From the NCBI GenBank assembly GCA_016937795.1, contig JAFGVV010000032.1, positions 34,950-98,949 on the forward strand: a DNA stretch of 64,000 nt, written 5' to 3'. A model generated the notes under the pieces. That model was not told where the DNA came from. It searched no databases and saw only the letters and a program-made list of their open reading frames with translations. This stretch comes from Paludibacteraceae bacterium (GTDB taxonomy: Bacteria > Bacteroidota > Bacteroidia > Bacteroidales > Paludibacteraceae). This document shows, piece by piece, positions 46,009 to 55,552 of this stretch; positions within the stretch are counted from its first letter, which is position 1, and each line of letters starts with the position of its first letter. The position numbers were made by a program, and so were the translations under genes.

Positions 46009-46791
46009 TTATTTTGTCATTTCTTCGGACAGGAAATGCTCTAGTTCTTCTGGCTTTACATGAGAAGTAAGTTGACCGTTGATGGCCCACGAAATATGCC
46101 CTGTTTCTTCGGACACAATAATGGCAATGGCATCGGATTGTTCGGTAATGCCCAGGGCCGCACGATGACGCAAGCCAAGCTGTTTGGGAATGGATTGGTT
46201 TTTCGAAATGGGAAGAATACTCGAAGCCGCTTTAATGGAATCGTTGGTAATGATCATGGCTCCATCGTGCAGGGGTGAGTTTTTGAAGAAAATATTTTCG
46301 ATCAATCGCGAGCTGATGATTGCATTGATTTGCTCGCCCGAATGCGAATAAGTATCCAAGTCAGAATTGCGACAAAGCACTATGAGCGCTCCGGTTTTTG
46401 TTTTCGCCATATTACGGCAAGCCAATACAATCTGTATCAGATGAATATTGGTTTTCTCCTTTTCGTCGGAATTGTTACTGAAAAAACGTTTCAGAAAGGA
46501 GAGCGAACCCCATCGACGATGCGATCCGATTTTTGAGAAAAAGCGGCGTACCTCGTCCTGAAAAAGCACTATCATTCCAAATGCACCCACACTTACCACC
46601 CTATCGAAAATGCTTCCGAGTAATTCGAGACGAAACACATACGAAACCAAAAACCAAACACTCAGAAAAGCCAAAATACCAAAAAAGACATTGGCAGCTC
46701 CCGAACGTTTGAGCAATTTAAATATCTGATATAGCAAAAATGCCACCAGTACTATGTCGATAATATCCTTTAATCCTATCTGAAAACCCAT
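46009..46791 (-). CDS. cdaA: Diadenylate cyclase CdaA
   Basis: 260 residues. Three N-terminal membrane helices (about 8-75) and a DisA_N/DAC domain about 100-245 that joins two ATP into cyclic di-AMP. Active-site motifs DGA at 176-178 (SPLHDGAMII) and RHR at 208-210 (LGLRHRAALGI) are intact. It lies 24 bp after folP; this folP-cdaA pairing is common in Bacteroidetes. Confidence 0.95.
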   Translation of the reverse strand: MGFQIGLKDIIDIVLVAFLLYQIFKLLKRSGAANVFFGILAFLSVWFLVSYVFRLELLGSIFDRVVSVGAFGMIVLFQDEVRRFFSKIGSHRRWGSLSFLKRFFSNNSDEKEKTNIHLIQIVLACRNMAKTKTGALIVLCRNSDLDTYSHSGEQINAIISSRLIENIFFKNSPLHDGAMIITNDSIKAASSILPISKNQSIPKQLGLRHRAALGITEQSDAIAIIVSEETGHISWAINGQLTSHVKPEELEHFLSEEMTK

Positions 46792-46815
46792 AATCTATTT
46801 CTGATTTTACAAAAT

Positions 46816-47646
46816 TCAGGATGTTTTATACATCTCAAAAAGTTTTACGGCCTCTACCGCTTCTTTCACATCGTGCACCCTGAGTATGGCAGCACCATTG
46901 CATAAAGCCAATATATTGAGGGCTGTAGTGCCGTTCAAAGCTTCTTCCGCATTATTAGCAAGCACTTTATAAATCATCGATTTACGCGAGAGGCCAGCTA
47001 GTAAGGGAACATTAAGCTCTTTAAGCACCGGCATTTCGCGCAACAGCCGATAGTTTTGTTCCACCGTTTTGGCAAAACCATATCCCGGATCAGCGACCAC
47101 ATCGTTCACGCCCAGCAAATGAAGCTGCGCAATACGTTTCTGCAAAAACCCAAGCACTTCCGAAGTCACATTGTCGTATCCGGTAAGCGTCTGCATGTTC
47201 TGTGGAGTGCCACGCATATGCATAAGCACATAAGCGACCTGAAGATCAGCAATTGTTTCGAACATTTCGACATCGAGCGTACCGCCACCTACATCGTTAA
47301 TCATACCTACACCAAACTCACGCACCACATGACGCGCCACCTGCGCACGAAAAGTATCGACGGACACAGGCAGATCAGGAAATCGTTTTACAATAATTTC
47401 CAATGCGGCCGAAAGACGCTCAATTTCATGCTCAGCACTGATAAATTCAGCTCCGGGACGTGTAGAATATGCCCCCACATCAATCATGAATGCACCTTCA
47501 AGCTGCATTTTTTCGATAATCCGCACAATACTTTTTTCCTTTTGAAAACGCGAACCCGGATAAAAAGAATCAGGTGTCACATTTACAATTCCCATTACGC
47601 GTGGCTGGGAAAGATCTATCAACTGATTGTTTATTTTAATTTGCAT
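46816..47646 (-). CDS. folP: Dihydropteroate synthase
   Basis: 276-residue TIM barrel of folate synthesis, joining p-aminobenzoate and dihydropterin pyrophosphate. GIVNVTPDSFYPGSR, IDVGAYSTRPGAEFIS, SVDTFRAQVA, INDVGGGT, VADPGYGFAKTVEQNYRLL and AGLSRKSMI cover the substrate loops and phosphate site. First gene of the folP-cdaA unit, with a TACATTTG box upstream. Confidence 0.95.
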   Translation of the reverse strand: MQIKINNQLIDLSQPRVMGIVNVTPDSFYPGSRFQKEKSIVRIIEKMQLEGAFMIDVGAYSTRPGAEFISAEHEIERLSAALEIIVKRFPDLPVSVDTFRAQVARHVVREFGVGMINDVGGGTLDVEMFETIADLQVAYVLMHMRGTPQNMQTLTGYDNVTSEVLGFLQKRIAQLHLLGVNDVVADPGYGFAKTVEQNYRLLREMPVLKELNVPLLAGLSRKSMIYKVLANNAEEALNGTTALNILALCNGAAILRVHDVKEAVEAVKLFEMYKTS

Positions 47647-47704
47647 AAAGACCTGTAAAACGTGATTGAGAGTAGTTGCTGAAATAAATCAGACGAATCA
47701 GGTG

Positions 47705-47712
47705 CAAATGTA
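47705..47712 (-). promoter_or_regulatory. -7 box (TACATTTG) for folP-cdaA
   Basis: Exact TAnnTTTG on the minus strand, 58 bp before the folP start. Confidence 0.45.
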
Positions 47713-47995
47713 AGAAAAAATAAGAAATTCCGGACTTTCGATATAAAAGCTAATTGAAGGTATAAAAAACAGGACATCAAAAAAACACGAAACAACAAAA
47801 ACAGACAAATAAAACAAAATACCAACAAAGCTAAACTCAAATGTATCAGACAAAAAACCAATCAGGAATTGTATATAAAATCAATTTTAATCGTCGAAAC
47901 ATACGTTTTGGAAGAAAAATGAGTTATAATAGTAATTGTTTTCTCTTAAAAGCGAAAAAATAGAGAGCAAACAGGGCAAAAAGCAAAAAAAATAC

Positions 47996-48003
47996 TATTT
48001 TTG
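47996..48003 (+). promoter_or_regulatory. -7 box (TATTTTTG) for gldJ-like gene
   Basis: Exact TAnnTTTG match 51 bp before the start codon at 48055. No TTTG at -33. Confidence 0.5.
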
Positions 48004-48054
48004 CAGAGTTATTCAATAAATAAGAAAGTTCAATTGTAATATTTCATACCTTTT

Positions 48055-49533
48055 ATGAAAATCAAAACAATAACGAAAGCAGGCTTATTCCTTCTGGGAA
48101 TTACAATGATTGTGGCATTTGTTCAAAAACCCAATCAAAGCACTTCGGGCGTTACCGGATGGAAATACAACGATAAAAACAGCACAGGTTTTACAGTAAA
48201 ACCCGGCTACAAACTGCAAACGCCCATTGGTATGGTGGCCATCGAAGGTGGTTCGTTTACCATAGGCGAAAAAGGCGAATTTGTAACAGCACCGCGCGAC
48301 AATAAACGTCGCCGCATCACTGTAAGTTCATTTTACATGGATCAGTATGAAATCCGGAATGTGGACTGGCGCGAATATACTAACTGGATGGAAGTGGTTT
48401 TTGCCCGTACGGCCCCCCTGCTGGTTGAGAAAACACAACCTAATAAACAAATATGGCGCGAAGAGCTTGCCTACAATGAACCATATCTTCAAAACTATTT
48501 TACACACCCCGCTTTCGATCAGTACCCGGTAGTGGGAGTGACATGGGAGCAAGCAATGGATTATTGCGCATGGCGAACCGACCGCGTAAATGAGCTTGCC
48601 CTGATACGTGCGGGCATTATTGCTCCACCCGATTTTAGCAAACTCGAGAATATGCCTTACGATTCGATTCGCGACAATTTCGTTTTCAACACTCAAAAGT
48701 ATTTACTACAGAGCAGTTACCAGCCACAAGCAGGGAAACGCCCGAAAACAAATCTGGGTGGTCAGGTTCGCAAAGTAGATATGTCCGATGGTATATTATT
48801 CTCCGACTTCCGCTTACCGACAGAAGCTGAATGGGAATTTGCAGCTTATGCCATTCAGGCAGGTGCCGATGGCATGGTGCCCGAAGGAAAAATATACCCA
48901 TGGTCGGGCGCTCAAATGCGTAACCCTACAAAAAAACAACTCGGACAAATGCAGGCTAACTTTGTACGCGGACGTGGCGACATGATGGGCACATCAGGAA
49001 GCCTTAACGACCGTGCAACCATTACAGCTCCTGTAAACGCATATTATCCAAACGATTTCGGACTTTACAATATGGCTGGCAACGTAAACGAATGGGTACT
49101 CGATGTCTATCGACCCACAAGTTTCGAAGTGGTAGCCGAGTATAATTCGTTCCGAGGCAATGTATACCTTACACCGCGTGCTACAGGCCGGGATCAGCTT
49201 GGACGCAACATTTATCAGATTGACTCCCTTGGCCGCATTGCCAACGACAGCATCGACTTCCGCGACTTTAAAGATGGTGACCCACAATCGCAAATCAATT
49301 TCAGCCTTGCCAATTCAGCGCTTTTGCAACGCGACACTATGGACATCACCGACATACTTCGTCCGGTCATTTCGAAGGACACCCGCATTTATAAAGGAGG
49401 TTCGTGGAAAGATCGCGTATATTGGCTCAATCCTTCCACTCGTCGTTATCTCGACCAGGGCAAAGCAGCTAATGACATAGGTTTCCGATGCGCCATGAGT
49501 ATGATTGGCAATATTGAACAAAAGAAAAGATAA
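48055..49533 (+). CDS. GldJ/GldK-family SUMF1-type protein (gliding/T9SS-associated)
   Basis: 492 residues with a formylglycine-generating-enzyme-like (SUMF1) fold: MVAIEGGSFTIGEKGEF, YPVVGVTWEQAMDYCAWRTD, FRLPTEAEWEFAAYA, NMAGNVNEWVLDVY and the closing YKGGSWKDRVYWLNPSTRRY. SGVTGWKYNDKNSTGF near the N terminus and the ending resemble GldJ more than GldK. These are normally outer-membrane lipoproteins needed for gliding and T9SS in Bacteroidetes. Here the N-terminal hydrophobic segment (about 9-23) has no cysteine, so lipid attachment is not expected. Role in T9SS is inferred; the sorting tail at 39.4 kb supports such a system in this organism. Confidence 0.85.
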   Translation: MKIKTITKAGLFLLGITMIVAFVQKPNQSTSGVTGWKYNDKNSTGFTVKPGYKLQTPIGMVAIEGGSFTIGEKGEFVTAPRDNKRRRITVSSFYMDQYEIRNVDWREYTNWMEVVFARTAPLLVEKTQPNKQIWREELAYNEPYLQNYFTHPAFDQYPVVGVTWEQAMDYCAWRTDRVNELALIRAGIIAPPDFSKLENMPYDSIRDNFVFNTQKYLLQSSYQPQAGKRPKTNLGGQVRKVDMSDGILFSDFRLPTEAEWEFAAYAIQAGADGMVPEGKIYPWSGAQMRNPTKKQLGQMQANFVRGRGDMMGTSGSLNDRATITAPVNAYYPNDFGLYNMAGNVNEWVLDVYRPTSFEVVAEYNSFRGNVYLTPRATGRDQLGRNIYQIDSLGRIANDSIDFRDFKDGDPQSQINFSLANSALLQRDTMDITDILRPVISKDTRIYKGGSWKDRVYWLNPSTRRYLDQGKAANDIGFRCAMSMIGNIEQKKR

Positions 49534-49557
49534 ACATTTTTGAATTTTCATAAAAAG

Positions 49558-49587
49558 CATCGGCCCATAAAAAGCCGGTGTTTTTTA
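49558..49587 (+). terminator. Terminator after gldJ-like gene
   Basis: CATCGGC (49558-49564) pairs with GCCGGTG (49574-49580, one G-T pair), followed by TTTTTT. Confidence 0.75.
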
Positions 49588-49622
49588 TTGTGTAAAAGGC
49601 TGATAATCTCAGCAAAAATTAC

Positions 49623-49630
49623 TAATTTTG
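49623..49630 (+). promoter_or_regulatory. -7 box (TAATTTTG) for asnS
   Basis: Exact TAnnTTTG just after the preceding terminator; it would give a leader of about 108 nt. Confidence 0.4.
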
Positions 49631-49744
49631 CACGCTTAATTGAAAACAAGTAATAGAAATATAATAATGTCGCATTTTAAACGAATTTGAAATAACATAA
49701 ATATATTTACCCAATTGCTTGCTGTATAAACACAATATATCAAA

Positions 49745-51142
49745 ATGATGAGAACAAAAATTGCGGATGCACTGAAAAGCACCGATTTTGGAACAACTGT
49801 CAATATTAAAGGCTGGGTACGAACCCGTCGTGGTAATAAAAATGTAAGCTTTATTGCGCTTAACGATGGCTCAACTATACATAACATACAGGTAGTTGCC
49901 GATAACGAAAAATTTGGCGACGAATACCTGAAACCTATTACAACCGGAGCTTGTGTAAGCATAGATGGTGTACTCACAGAGTCCCTAGGGAAAGGTCAGG
50001 CTGTAGAGATTCAGGCCACAGCAATAGAAATTTATGGCACTGCCGACCCCGAAACTTATCCACTACAGAAAAAAGGTCATACGCTCGAGTTCCTTCGCGA
50101 GATTGCTCACCTGCGTCCGCGTACCAATACTTTCGGAGCCATTTTTCGCATTCGACATCATATGGCAATGGCCATTCACCGCTTTTTCCACGACAGAGGA
50201 TTTTTCTATTTTCACACTCCGATTCTTACAGCATCGGACTGCGAAGGTGCCGGCCAGATGTTTCAGGTAACTACCATGAATCTCTACGACCTGAAAAAAG
50301 ACGAAAACGGATCGATTGATTACGACAACGATTTCTTTGGCAAACAAACCAGCTTAACAGTTTCGGGCCAGCTCGAAGGTGAACTCGCCGCCATGTCGAT
50401 GGGTTCAATTTATACTTTCGGTCCAACTTTCCGCGCCGAAAATTCGAATACACCCCGTCACCTTGCTGAATTCTGGATGATTGAACCGGAAGTGGCTTTC
50501 AACGATATTGAAGATAATATGCAACTGTCGCAAGACTTTATTCAATACTGTATCCGGTGGGCACTGGATAATTGCAAGGACGATCTCGACTTCCTGAACA
50601 ATATGTACGATAAGGAATTGTACGAACGACTCAATTTTGTGGTAGATAACGATTTCAAACGACTTACTTACACCGAAGGTATTGCTATTCTGGAAGCTGC
50701 TGTAGCCAACGGACATAAATTTGAATTCCCTGTAGGCTGGGGCACCGACCTGCAATCGGAGCACGAACGCTATCTGGTGGAAGATCATTTCAAAAAGCCA
50801 GTGATCCTGACAGATTACCCGAAAGAAATTAAATCTTTCTACATGAAACAGAACGAGGACGGAAAAACCGTACGAGCCATGGATGTACTTTTCCCGAAAA
50901 TCGGCGAAATTATCGGAGGCTCGCAACGTGAAGAAAATTTTGATAAACTTCAAAAACGTGCCGACGAAATGGGCGTACCTACCAAAGATATCTGGTGGTA
51001 TCTCGACACACGTCGCTTCGGCACAGCACCACACTCGGGCTTCGGGCTAGGCTTCGAAAGATTGTTGCTTTTCGTAACCGGAATGACAAATATCCGCGAT
51101 GTAATTCCTTTCCCACGCACACCGAACAATGCTGAGTTTTAA
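49745..51142 (+). CDS. asnS: Asparaginyl-tRNA synthetase
   Basis: 465-residue class IIb synthetase. N-terminal OB-fold anticodon domain about 15-105 ([24 protein letters not shown]), then the catalytic core with motif 2 ([26 protein letters not shown]) and motif 3 ([16 protein letters not shown]). The AEFWMIEPE form fits AsnRS rather than AspRS. A second ATG three bases downstream is an equal start choice. Confidence 0.96.
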   Translation: MMRTKIADALKSTDFGTTVNIKGWVRTRRGNKNVSFIALNDGSTIHNIQVVADNEKFGDEYLKPITTGACVSIDGVLTESLGKGQAVEIQATAIEIYGTADPETYPLQKKGHTLEFLREIAHLRPRTNTFGAIFRIRHHMAMAIHRFFHDRGFFYFHTPILTASDCEGAGQMFQVTTMNLYDLKKDENGSIDYDNDFFGKQTSLTVSGQLEGELAAMSMGSIYTFGPTFRAENSNTPRHLAEFWMIEPEVAFNDIEDNMQLSQDFIQYCIRWALDNCKDDLDFLNNMYDKELYERLNFVVDNDFKRLTYTEGIAILEAAVANGHKFEFPVGWGTDLQSEHERYLVEDHFKKPVILTDYPKEIKSFYMKQNEDGKTVRAMDVLFPKIGEIIGGSQREENFDKLQKRADEMGVPTKDIWWYLDTRRFGTAPHSGFGLGFERLLLFVTGMTNIRDVIPFPRTPNNAEF

Positions 51143-51208
51143 TTTGTTTTATCTCTCAGCTGAAATTCAGTATTATCAAAAACACAAAACTTATCTAATC
51201 TAATAATA

Positions 51209-53050
51209 ATGAGCAGTAACAAAACAACCGAACTGGAAAACGTAGTAGTTCGCTTTAGCGGCGACTCGGGCGATGGTATGCAACTCACCGGCACGCTGTT
51301 TTCCAACCTATCGGCCATTCTGGGAAACGAGATCTCAACTTTCCCCGACTTCCCATCCGAAATCAGAGCTCCTCAGGGCACATTAGGTGGCGTATCGGGT
51401 TTTCAGGTGCATTTGGGGGCAGCAAAAATCTACACCCCGGGCGACGATGCCGACGTACTGGTAGCCATGAATCCTGCTGCACTGAAAGTGAATGCCAAAG
51501 GAGTTAAAAAAGGTGGTGTACTCATTTTCGACGAAGATTCATTCCGCAAATCGGATATGGAAAAAGCTGGTTTTAAAACCGAGAATCCTTTCGAGGAACT
51601 AAACTTATCGGAAACCATCCAGCTTATTCCCGCGCCTCTTTCGTCGCTGACACAAAGCAGTCTCGAAGGCTTCGAAATGGATGCAAAATCTATTCTTCGC
51701 AGCAAAAACATGTTTGCACTCGGCCTTATCTGTTGGTTGTTTAACCGCCCGGTCGATCAGGCTGTTCATTTTCTTGAAAACAAATTTGCGAAAAAGAAAA
51801 GCATACTCGAAGCTAACATCAAAGTACTGACCGATGGTTACAATTATGGTGGAAACCTGCACCTGAGTGTAAATACTTATAAGATTGAAAAATCGCACGA
51901 TGTGCCCCAAGGTAAATATACCAGCATCAACGGAAATAAAGCTACTGCCTGGGGGCTGATAGCCGCTTCGAAAAAAGCAGGACTTGAACTCTTCCTGGGT
52001 AGCTATCCAATCACACCTGCTACTGACATTATGCAGGAACTGGCTTTGCGCAAAGATTTGGGTGTAAAAGTAATTCAGGCCGAAGATGAAATTGCTGGTA
52101 TCACCACTGCTCTTGGAGCTTCGTTTGCCGGCGCATTGGCCGCCACAAGCACTTCAGGCCCGGGTCTCGCATTGAAATCAGAAGCCATCGGACTTGCTGT
52201 AATGGCCGAATTGCCTGTTGTCATTGTGGACGTGATGCGCGGTGGCCCTTCCACAGGCCTTCCAACCAAAACGGAGCAAACCGACTTACTTCAGGCACTT
52301 TACGGGCGGAATGGCGAAAGTCCTGCTGTGGTGATTGCTGCCAGCACACCTGCCGACAGTTTTCATTACGCCTTTATGGCTTCAAAAATAGCTTTAGAAC
52401 ATATGACGCCGGTAATCCTGCTTACCGATGCTTTTATTGGCAACGGAACTTCACTATGGAAACTACCGAAACTTGCCGAACTACCCGAAATTAAGCCCAA
52501 CAAAGCGCAACCAGGGATGGAAGGTCTGAATGTGACCGCCCGCAACGAAGAAACAAAGGCGCGTTACTGGAGTATCCCTGGCATCGAAGGCTTTAATCAC
52601 CGCAATGGCGGTCTTGAAAAAGATTATACAACAGGTGCAATATCTACCGACCCAATGAATCATCAGAAAATGGTGGATACACGTCAGGCCAAAGTGGATT
52701 ACATCAGCAATGTAATCCCCGAACTTGTGGTGGAAGGCGATGCGTCAGCCGATTTATTAGTTATTGGCTGGGGAACTACTCACGGACATTTGATGACAGC
52801 TGTAAACGCACTGAACAAAAAAGGGAAAAAAGTAGCTTTGGCCAATTTCAACTATATCAATCCACTTCCGAAAAATACAGAAGAAATAATTAAGCGATAT
52901 AAGAAAGTAATTGTTTGCGAGCTCAACAACGGACAGTTTGCCACTTACCTGCGTTCGAAAGTGCCGGGAGAATACCTGCAATACAACAAAGTGCAGGGAC
53001 AACCTTTCACAGTATCGGAGCTTGAGTCACATTTCGAAACTATTTTGTAA
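51209..53050 (+). CDS. korA: 2-oxoglutarate:ferredoxin oxidoreductase, fused gamma-alpha subunit
   Basis: 613 residues. The N-terminal gamma domain (about 10-190: VVRFSGDSGDGMQLTGTLFS, FPDFPSEIRAPQGTLGGVSG) is fused to the alpha pyrimidine-binding domain (about 230-613: LFLGSYPITPATDIMQELAL, ALAATSTSGPGLALKSEAIG). With KorB it makes or uses succinyl-CoA with ferredoxin in anaerobic metabolism. It starts 66 bp after asnS and 27 bp before korB. Confidence 0.93.
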   Translation: MSSNKTTELENVVVRFSGDSGDGMQLTGTLFSNLSAILGNEISTFPDFPSEIRAPQGTLGGVSGFQVHLGAAKIYTPGDDADVLVAMNPAALKVNAKGVKKGGVLIFDEDSFRKSDMEKAGFKTENPFEELNLSETIQLIPAPLSSLTQSSLEGFEMDAKSILRSKNMFALGLICWLFNRPVDQAVHFLENKFAKKKSILEANIKVLTDGYNYGGNLHLSVNTYKIEKSHDVPQGKYTSINGNKATAWGLIAASKKAGLELFLGSYPITPATDIMQELALRKDLGVKVIQAEDEIAGITTALGASFAGALAATSTSGPGLALKSEAIGLAVMAELPVVIVDVMRGGPSTGLPTKTEQTDLLQALYGRNGESPAVVIAASTPADSFHYAFMASKIALEHMTPVILLTDAFIGNGTSLWKLPKLAELPEIKPNKAQPGMEGLNVTARNEETKARYWSIPGIEGFNHRNGGLEKDYTTGAISTDPMNHQKMVDTRQAKVDYISNVIPELVVEGDASADLLVIGWGTTHGHLMTAVNALNKKGKKVALANFNYINPLPKNTEEIIKRYKKVIVCELNNGQFATYLRSKVPGEYLQYNKVQGQPFTVSELESHFETIL

Positions 53051-53077
53051 GTAAATACCGGAAAAATCATTAGAGAT

Positions 53078-54094
53078 ATGGAAACAAAATCAATTCAATA
53101 TACCCTTAAGGACTTTAAAAGTGACCAAGCCGTACGCTGGTGTCCTGGTTGCGGCGACTACGCAGTGCTCAACACAATGCAAAAAGTAATGGCCGAAATG
53201 GGTGTTGCACCTCATAACACTGCTGTTATTTCGGGTATTGGTTGCTCATCGCGCCTGCCTTATTATATCAGCGGATATGGTTTTCACAGTATTCACGGAC
53301 GTGGAGCAGCTGTAGCGACAGGAGTTAAAGTAGCCAATCCTGCCCTTACCGTTTGGCAAATTACCGGCGACGGTGACTGTCTGGCCATTGGTGGTAATCA
53401 TTTTATTCACAGTGTACGTCGCAACATCGACATCAATGTATTGCTTTTCAACAACCAGATATATGGTTTAACAAAAGGACAATATTCACCAACTACCAAA
53501 AAAGGCTATGTCACCAAATCATCGCCTTTCGGAACAGTAGAGCGACCTTTCCGTCCTGCTGAGCTAACTTTTGGAGCAGGTGGCACATTCTTTGGCCGTG
53601 TACTCGATGTCGACCTGAAATCGTCGCACAAGACCATGATAGCCGCAGCAAAACACAAAGGAACTTCGATAGTGGAAACGCTTGTAAACTGTGTAATTTT
53701 CAACGATGGGGCACATAGTTTTTTGTCTGAAAAAGCCACCCGCTACGACCGTGTCATTATTCTGGAACATGGCAAACCGATGATTTTCGGAGTCAACGGC
53801 GACAAAGGCCTTGTGCTCGATGGATTCAATCTGAAAGTAGTAACCATTGGCGAAAATGGCATTACCGAAAATGATATTCTTGTGCACGATGCCAAATGTC
53901 AGGACGCAACACTTCAGCTGAAACTTGCACTTATGGAAGGTCCTGAATTCCCTGTTGCACTTGGCGTTATCCGCGATGTGGAAGCCGAAAGCTACGATGA
54001 AGCTGTAGTAAACCAGATTCACGAAATTCAGGCTAAATCGAAAATAAAAACCTTCGACGACCTGATTGACTCCTGCGAACAATGGGAAATGTAA
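53078..54094 (+). CDS. korB: 2-oxoglutarate:ferredoxin oxidoreductase beta subunit
   Basis: 338 residues; thiamine-diphosphate-binding half of the enzyme. WCPGCGDYAVLN carries a CxxC typical of the family, GIGCSSRLPYYISGYGFHSI contacts substrate, and GDGDCLAIGGNHFIHSVRRN with FNNQIYGLTKGQYSPT is the ThDP/Mg site. Immediately follows korA and ends at a strong terminator. Confidence 0.95.
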   Translation: METKSIQYTLKDFKSDQAVRWCPGCGDYAVLNTMQKVMAEMGVAPHNTAVISGIGCSSRLPYYISGYGFHSIHGRGAAVATGVKVANPALTVWQITGDGDCLAIGGNHFIHSVRRNIDINVLLFNNQIYGLTKGQYSPTTKKGYVTKSSPFGTVERPFRPAELTFGAGGTFFGRVLDVDLKSSHKTMIAAAKHKGTSIVETLVNCVIFNDGAHSFLSEKATRYDRVIILEHGKPMIFGVNGDKGLVLDGFNLKVVTIGENGITENDILVHDAKCQDATLQLKLALMEGPEFPVALGVIRDVEAESYDEAVVNQIHEIQAKSKIKTFDDLIDSCEQWEM

Positions 54095-54117
54095 AGATCG
54101 TTATGTTAAAATACCAA

Positions 54118-54154
54118 AAACACCCGGCCGACAGAATTTGTCAGTCGGGTGTTT
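54118..54154 (+). terminator. Terminator after korB
   Basis: AAACACCCGGCCGAC pairs with GTCAGTCGGGTGTTT (15 positions, one G-T, one mismatch) around a 7-nt loop, followed by ATTTAA. Confidence 0.85.
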
Positions 54155-54245
54155 ATTTAAAAGCTTGTAAGCGCAAATTAATCCTGACCAAAACTATAAA
54201 ACTTCACATTAGGCATTGAGGGGCTAAGTACTTACTGATTTTTTG

Positions 54246-54253
54246 TATCTTTG
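54246..54253 (+). promoter_or_regulatory. -7 box (TATCTTTG) for TerB-DnaJ gene
   Basis: Exact TAnnTTTG, 28 bp before the ATG at 54281. It overlaps an in-frame TTG (54251), which argues that this TTG is promoter and not start codon. Confidence 0.55.
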
Positions 54254-54280
54254 CAAATTCATAAAAATGAGAATAGTTAT

Positions 54281-55024
54281 ATGGCAGGATTTGGAAAATG
54301 GTTGGCTGGCGGACTGGGATTGGTACTTGGCGGCCCGATAGGTGCAGTGATCGGATTTGCACTTGGATCAATGTTCGAAGGTAGTAGCGCCACAAGCACA
54401 CGTCAGAGCACTTACACACGCACCACGCGCAGCACTACCGAAGGTGATTTCAAAATGAGCCTTTTGGTAATGATTGCATGCGTAATGAAAGCCGATGGCA
54501 ATGTACAAAAAGCAGAGCTGAACGTGGTAAAACGATTTTTAGTGACCAACTTTGGAGAGGATGGTGCACTCGAAGCATTGCAAATTCTCAAACGCATACT
54601 CGACCAGCCACTTAACGAAAGAGAAATGGCCATGCAGATTAATCTGTTTATGAATTACTCAGCAAAACTACAATTAGTTCATTTCCTCTTCGATGTGGCT
54701 TATTCCGATGGTCATGTAAATGCTGCCGAACTCAAAGTAATACAAACCATTGCAAGCGTTTTCAGAATCACTGCTGCCGATTTCGAATCACTGAAAGCGC
54801 CCTATGTAAAAAATGTGGACAAAGACTGGGCATACAAAGCACTCGAAATTGATCCAACGGCCTCTATCGACGAAATAAAAAAAGCTTATCGTCGGATGGC
54901 TATGAAATATCATCCGGACAAAGTAAATTCGCTAGGCGAAGATGTGAAGAAATCGGCCACCGAGAAATTCCGCACCATAAACGAAGCATACGAACAGCTC
55001 AAAAAGGACAGAAGTTTTGTATAA
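54281..55024 (+). CDS. TerB-DnaJ domain protein (DjlA-like)
   Basis: 247 residues from the ATG at 54281 ([11 protein letters not shown]). Order: glycine-zipper membrane segment about 5-36 ([20 protein letters not shown]), a TerB-like helical domain about 57-175, and a C-terminal J domain about 185-245 with intact HPD ([12 protein letters not shown]). This is the layout of DjlA-type membrane co-chaperones, which stimulate DnaK. The ATG is preferred over an upstream in-frame TTG that lies in the promoter box. Confidence 0.9.
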   Translation: MAGFGKWLAGGLGLVLGGPIGAVIGFALGSMFEGSSATSTRQSTYTRTTRSTTEGDFKMSLLVMIACVMKADGNVQKAELNVVKRFLVTNFGEDGALEALQILKRILDQPLNEREMAMQINLFMNYSAKLQLVHFLFDVAYSDGHVNAAELKVIQTIASVFRITAADFESLKAPYVKNVDKDWAYKALEIDPTASIDEIKKAYRRMAMKYHPDKVNSLGEDVKKSATEKFRTINEAYEQLKKDRSFV

Positions 55025-55242
55025 TTCCACTTTAGCATTATACAAAATTGAAACACACAAGAATACAGTAGAAACATAAAAGAAGAAAATTACAATTATA
55101 TAGCACATAAAAGAGAATTTTCATTACTGAAAATTGTTACTTTTGTTGTCTTTTGTGTTCTAATGTGGTTTAATGCTTATGAGAATTTGATAACGTAGAA
55201 ATAATAAGTATTTAAGATAACCGTTATAAAATCAACTAAATT
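55025..55242. repeat. Intergenic region with degenerate inverted repeat
   Basis: AAACACACAAGAATACAGTA (from about 55051) and the stretch ending TCTTTTGTGTTCTAATGTGG (about 55150-55170) are imperfect reverse complements. No ORF seen. Such CACAAAAGAACA words recur in Bacteroidetes intergenic DNA. Confidence 0.4.
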
Positions 55243-55539
55243 ATGGATGAAAGAATCACAGTAAGAACCTTTAGCAGCTCTGTCGATTTTGAAATGGTGA
55301 AAGCCTATCTCGAATCGTATGGCATCGAATGTTTTGGGAAAGATGAATTTACCAACCGTGCCTATCTTGCCAATGTGGATGGGGGCGTAAAGCTACAGGT
55401 AGCAGCCACGCAGCTGGACGAAGCTGTAAAGTTATTAATAGAGGGTGGTTATATAAAACCCGAGGACATGGAAAGTTCTGCGGAACTTCAATGGGCCGAA
55501 AAAATCATCAACAAAATAAAAGCGATATTTCAGAAATAA
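55243..55539 (+). CDS. DUF2007 domain protein
   Basis: 98 residues. ITVRTFSSSVDFEMVKAYLE and GIECFGKDEF are the ferredoxin-like alpha/beta core of the DUF2007 family, sometimes called putative signal-transducing proteins; the C terminus is a helical tail. Its stop lies 13 bp before the flippase start, so the two are likely co-transcribed. Function unknown. Confidence 0.85.
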   Translation: MDERITVRTFSSSVDFEMVKAYLESYGIECFGKDEFTNRAYLANVDGGVKLQVAATQLDEAVKLLIEGGYIKPEDMESSAELQWAEKIINKIKAIFQK

Positions 55540-55552
55540 CAGATCTGTTTCT

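Larger units (their letters stand above)
47647..48054. other. Divergent intergenic region folP / gldJ-like
   Basis: 408 bp, A-rich on the plus strand, no ORF I believe. It contains TACATTTG on the minus strand at 47705-47712 (for folP) and TATTTTTG at 47996-48003 (for the gldJ-like gene). Confidence 0.65.

Noticed and set aside
47631..47861. 76-residue hydrophobic ORF upstream of folP
   Set aside because: Runs through the folP promoter region and 5' end in an A/T-rich stretch; hydrophobicity comes from T-rich codons.
54251..54280. TTG start of the TerB-DnaJ gene
   Set aside because: The TTG is part of the TATCTTTG promoter box; the ATG at 54281 begins the conserved sequence.
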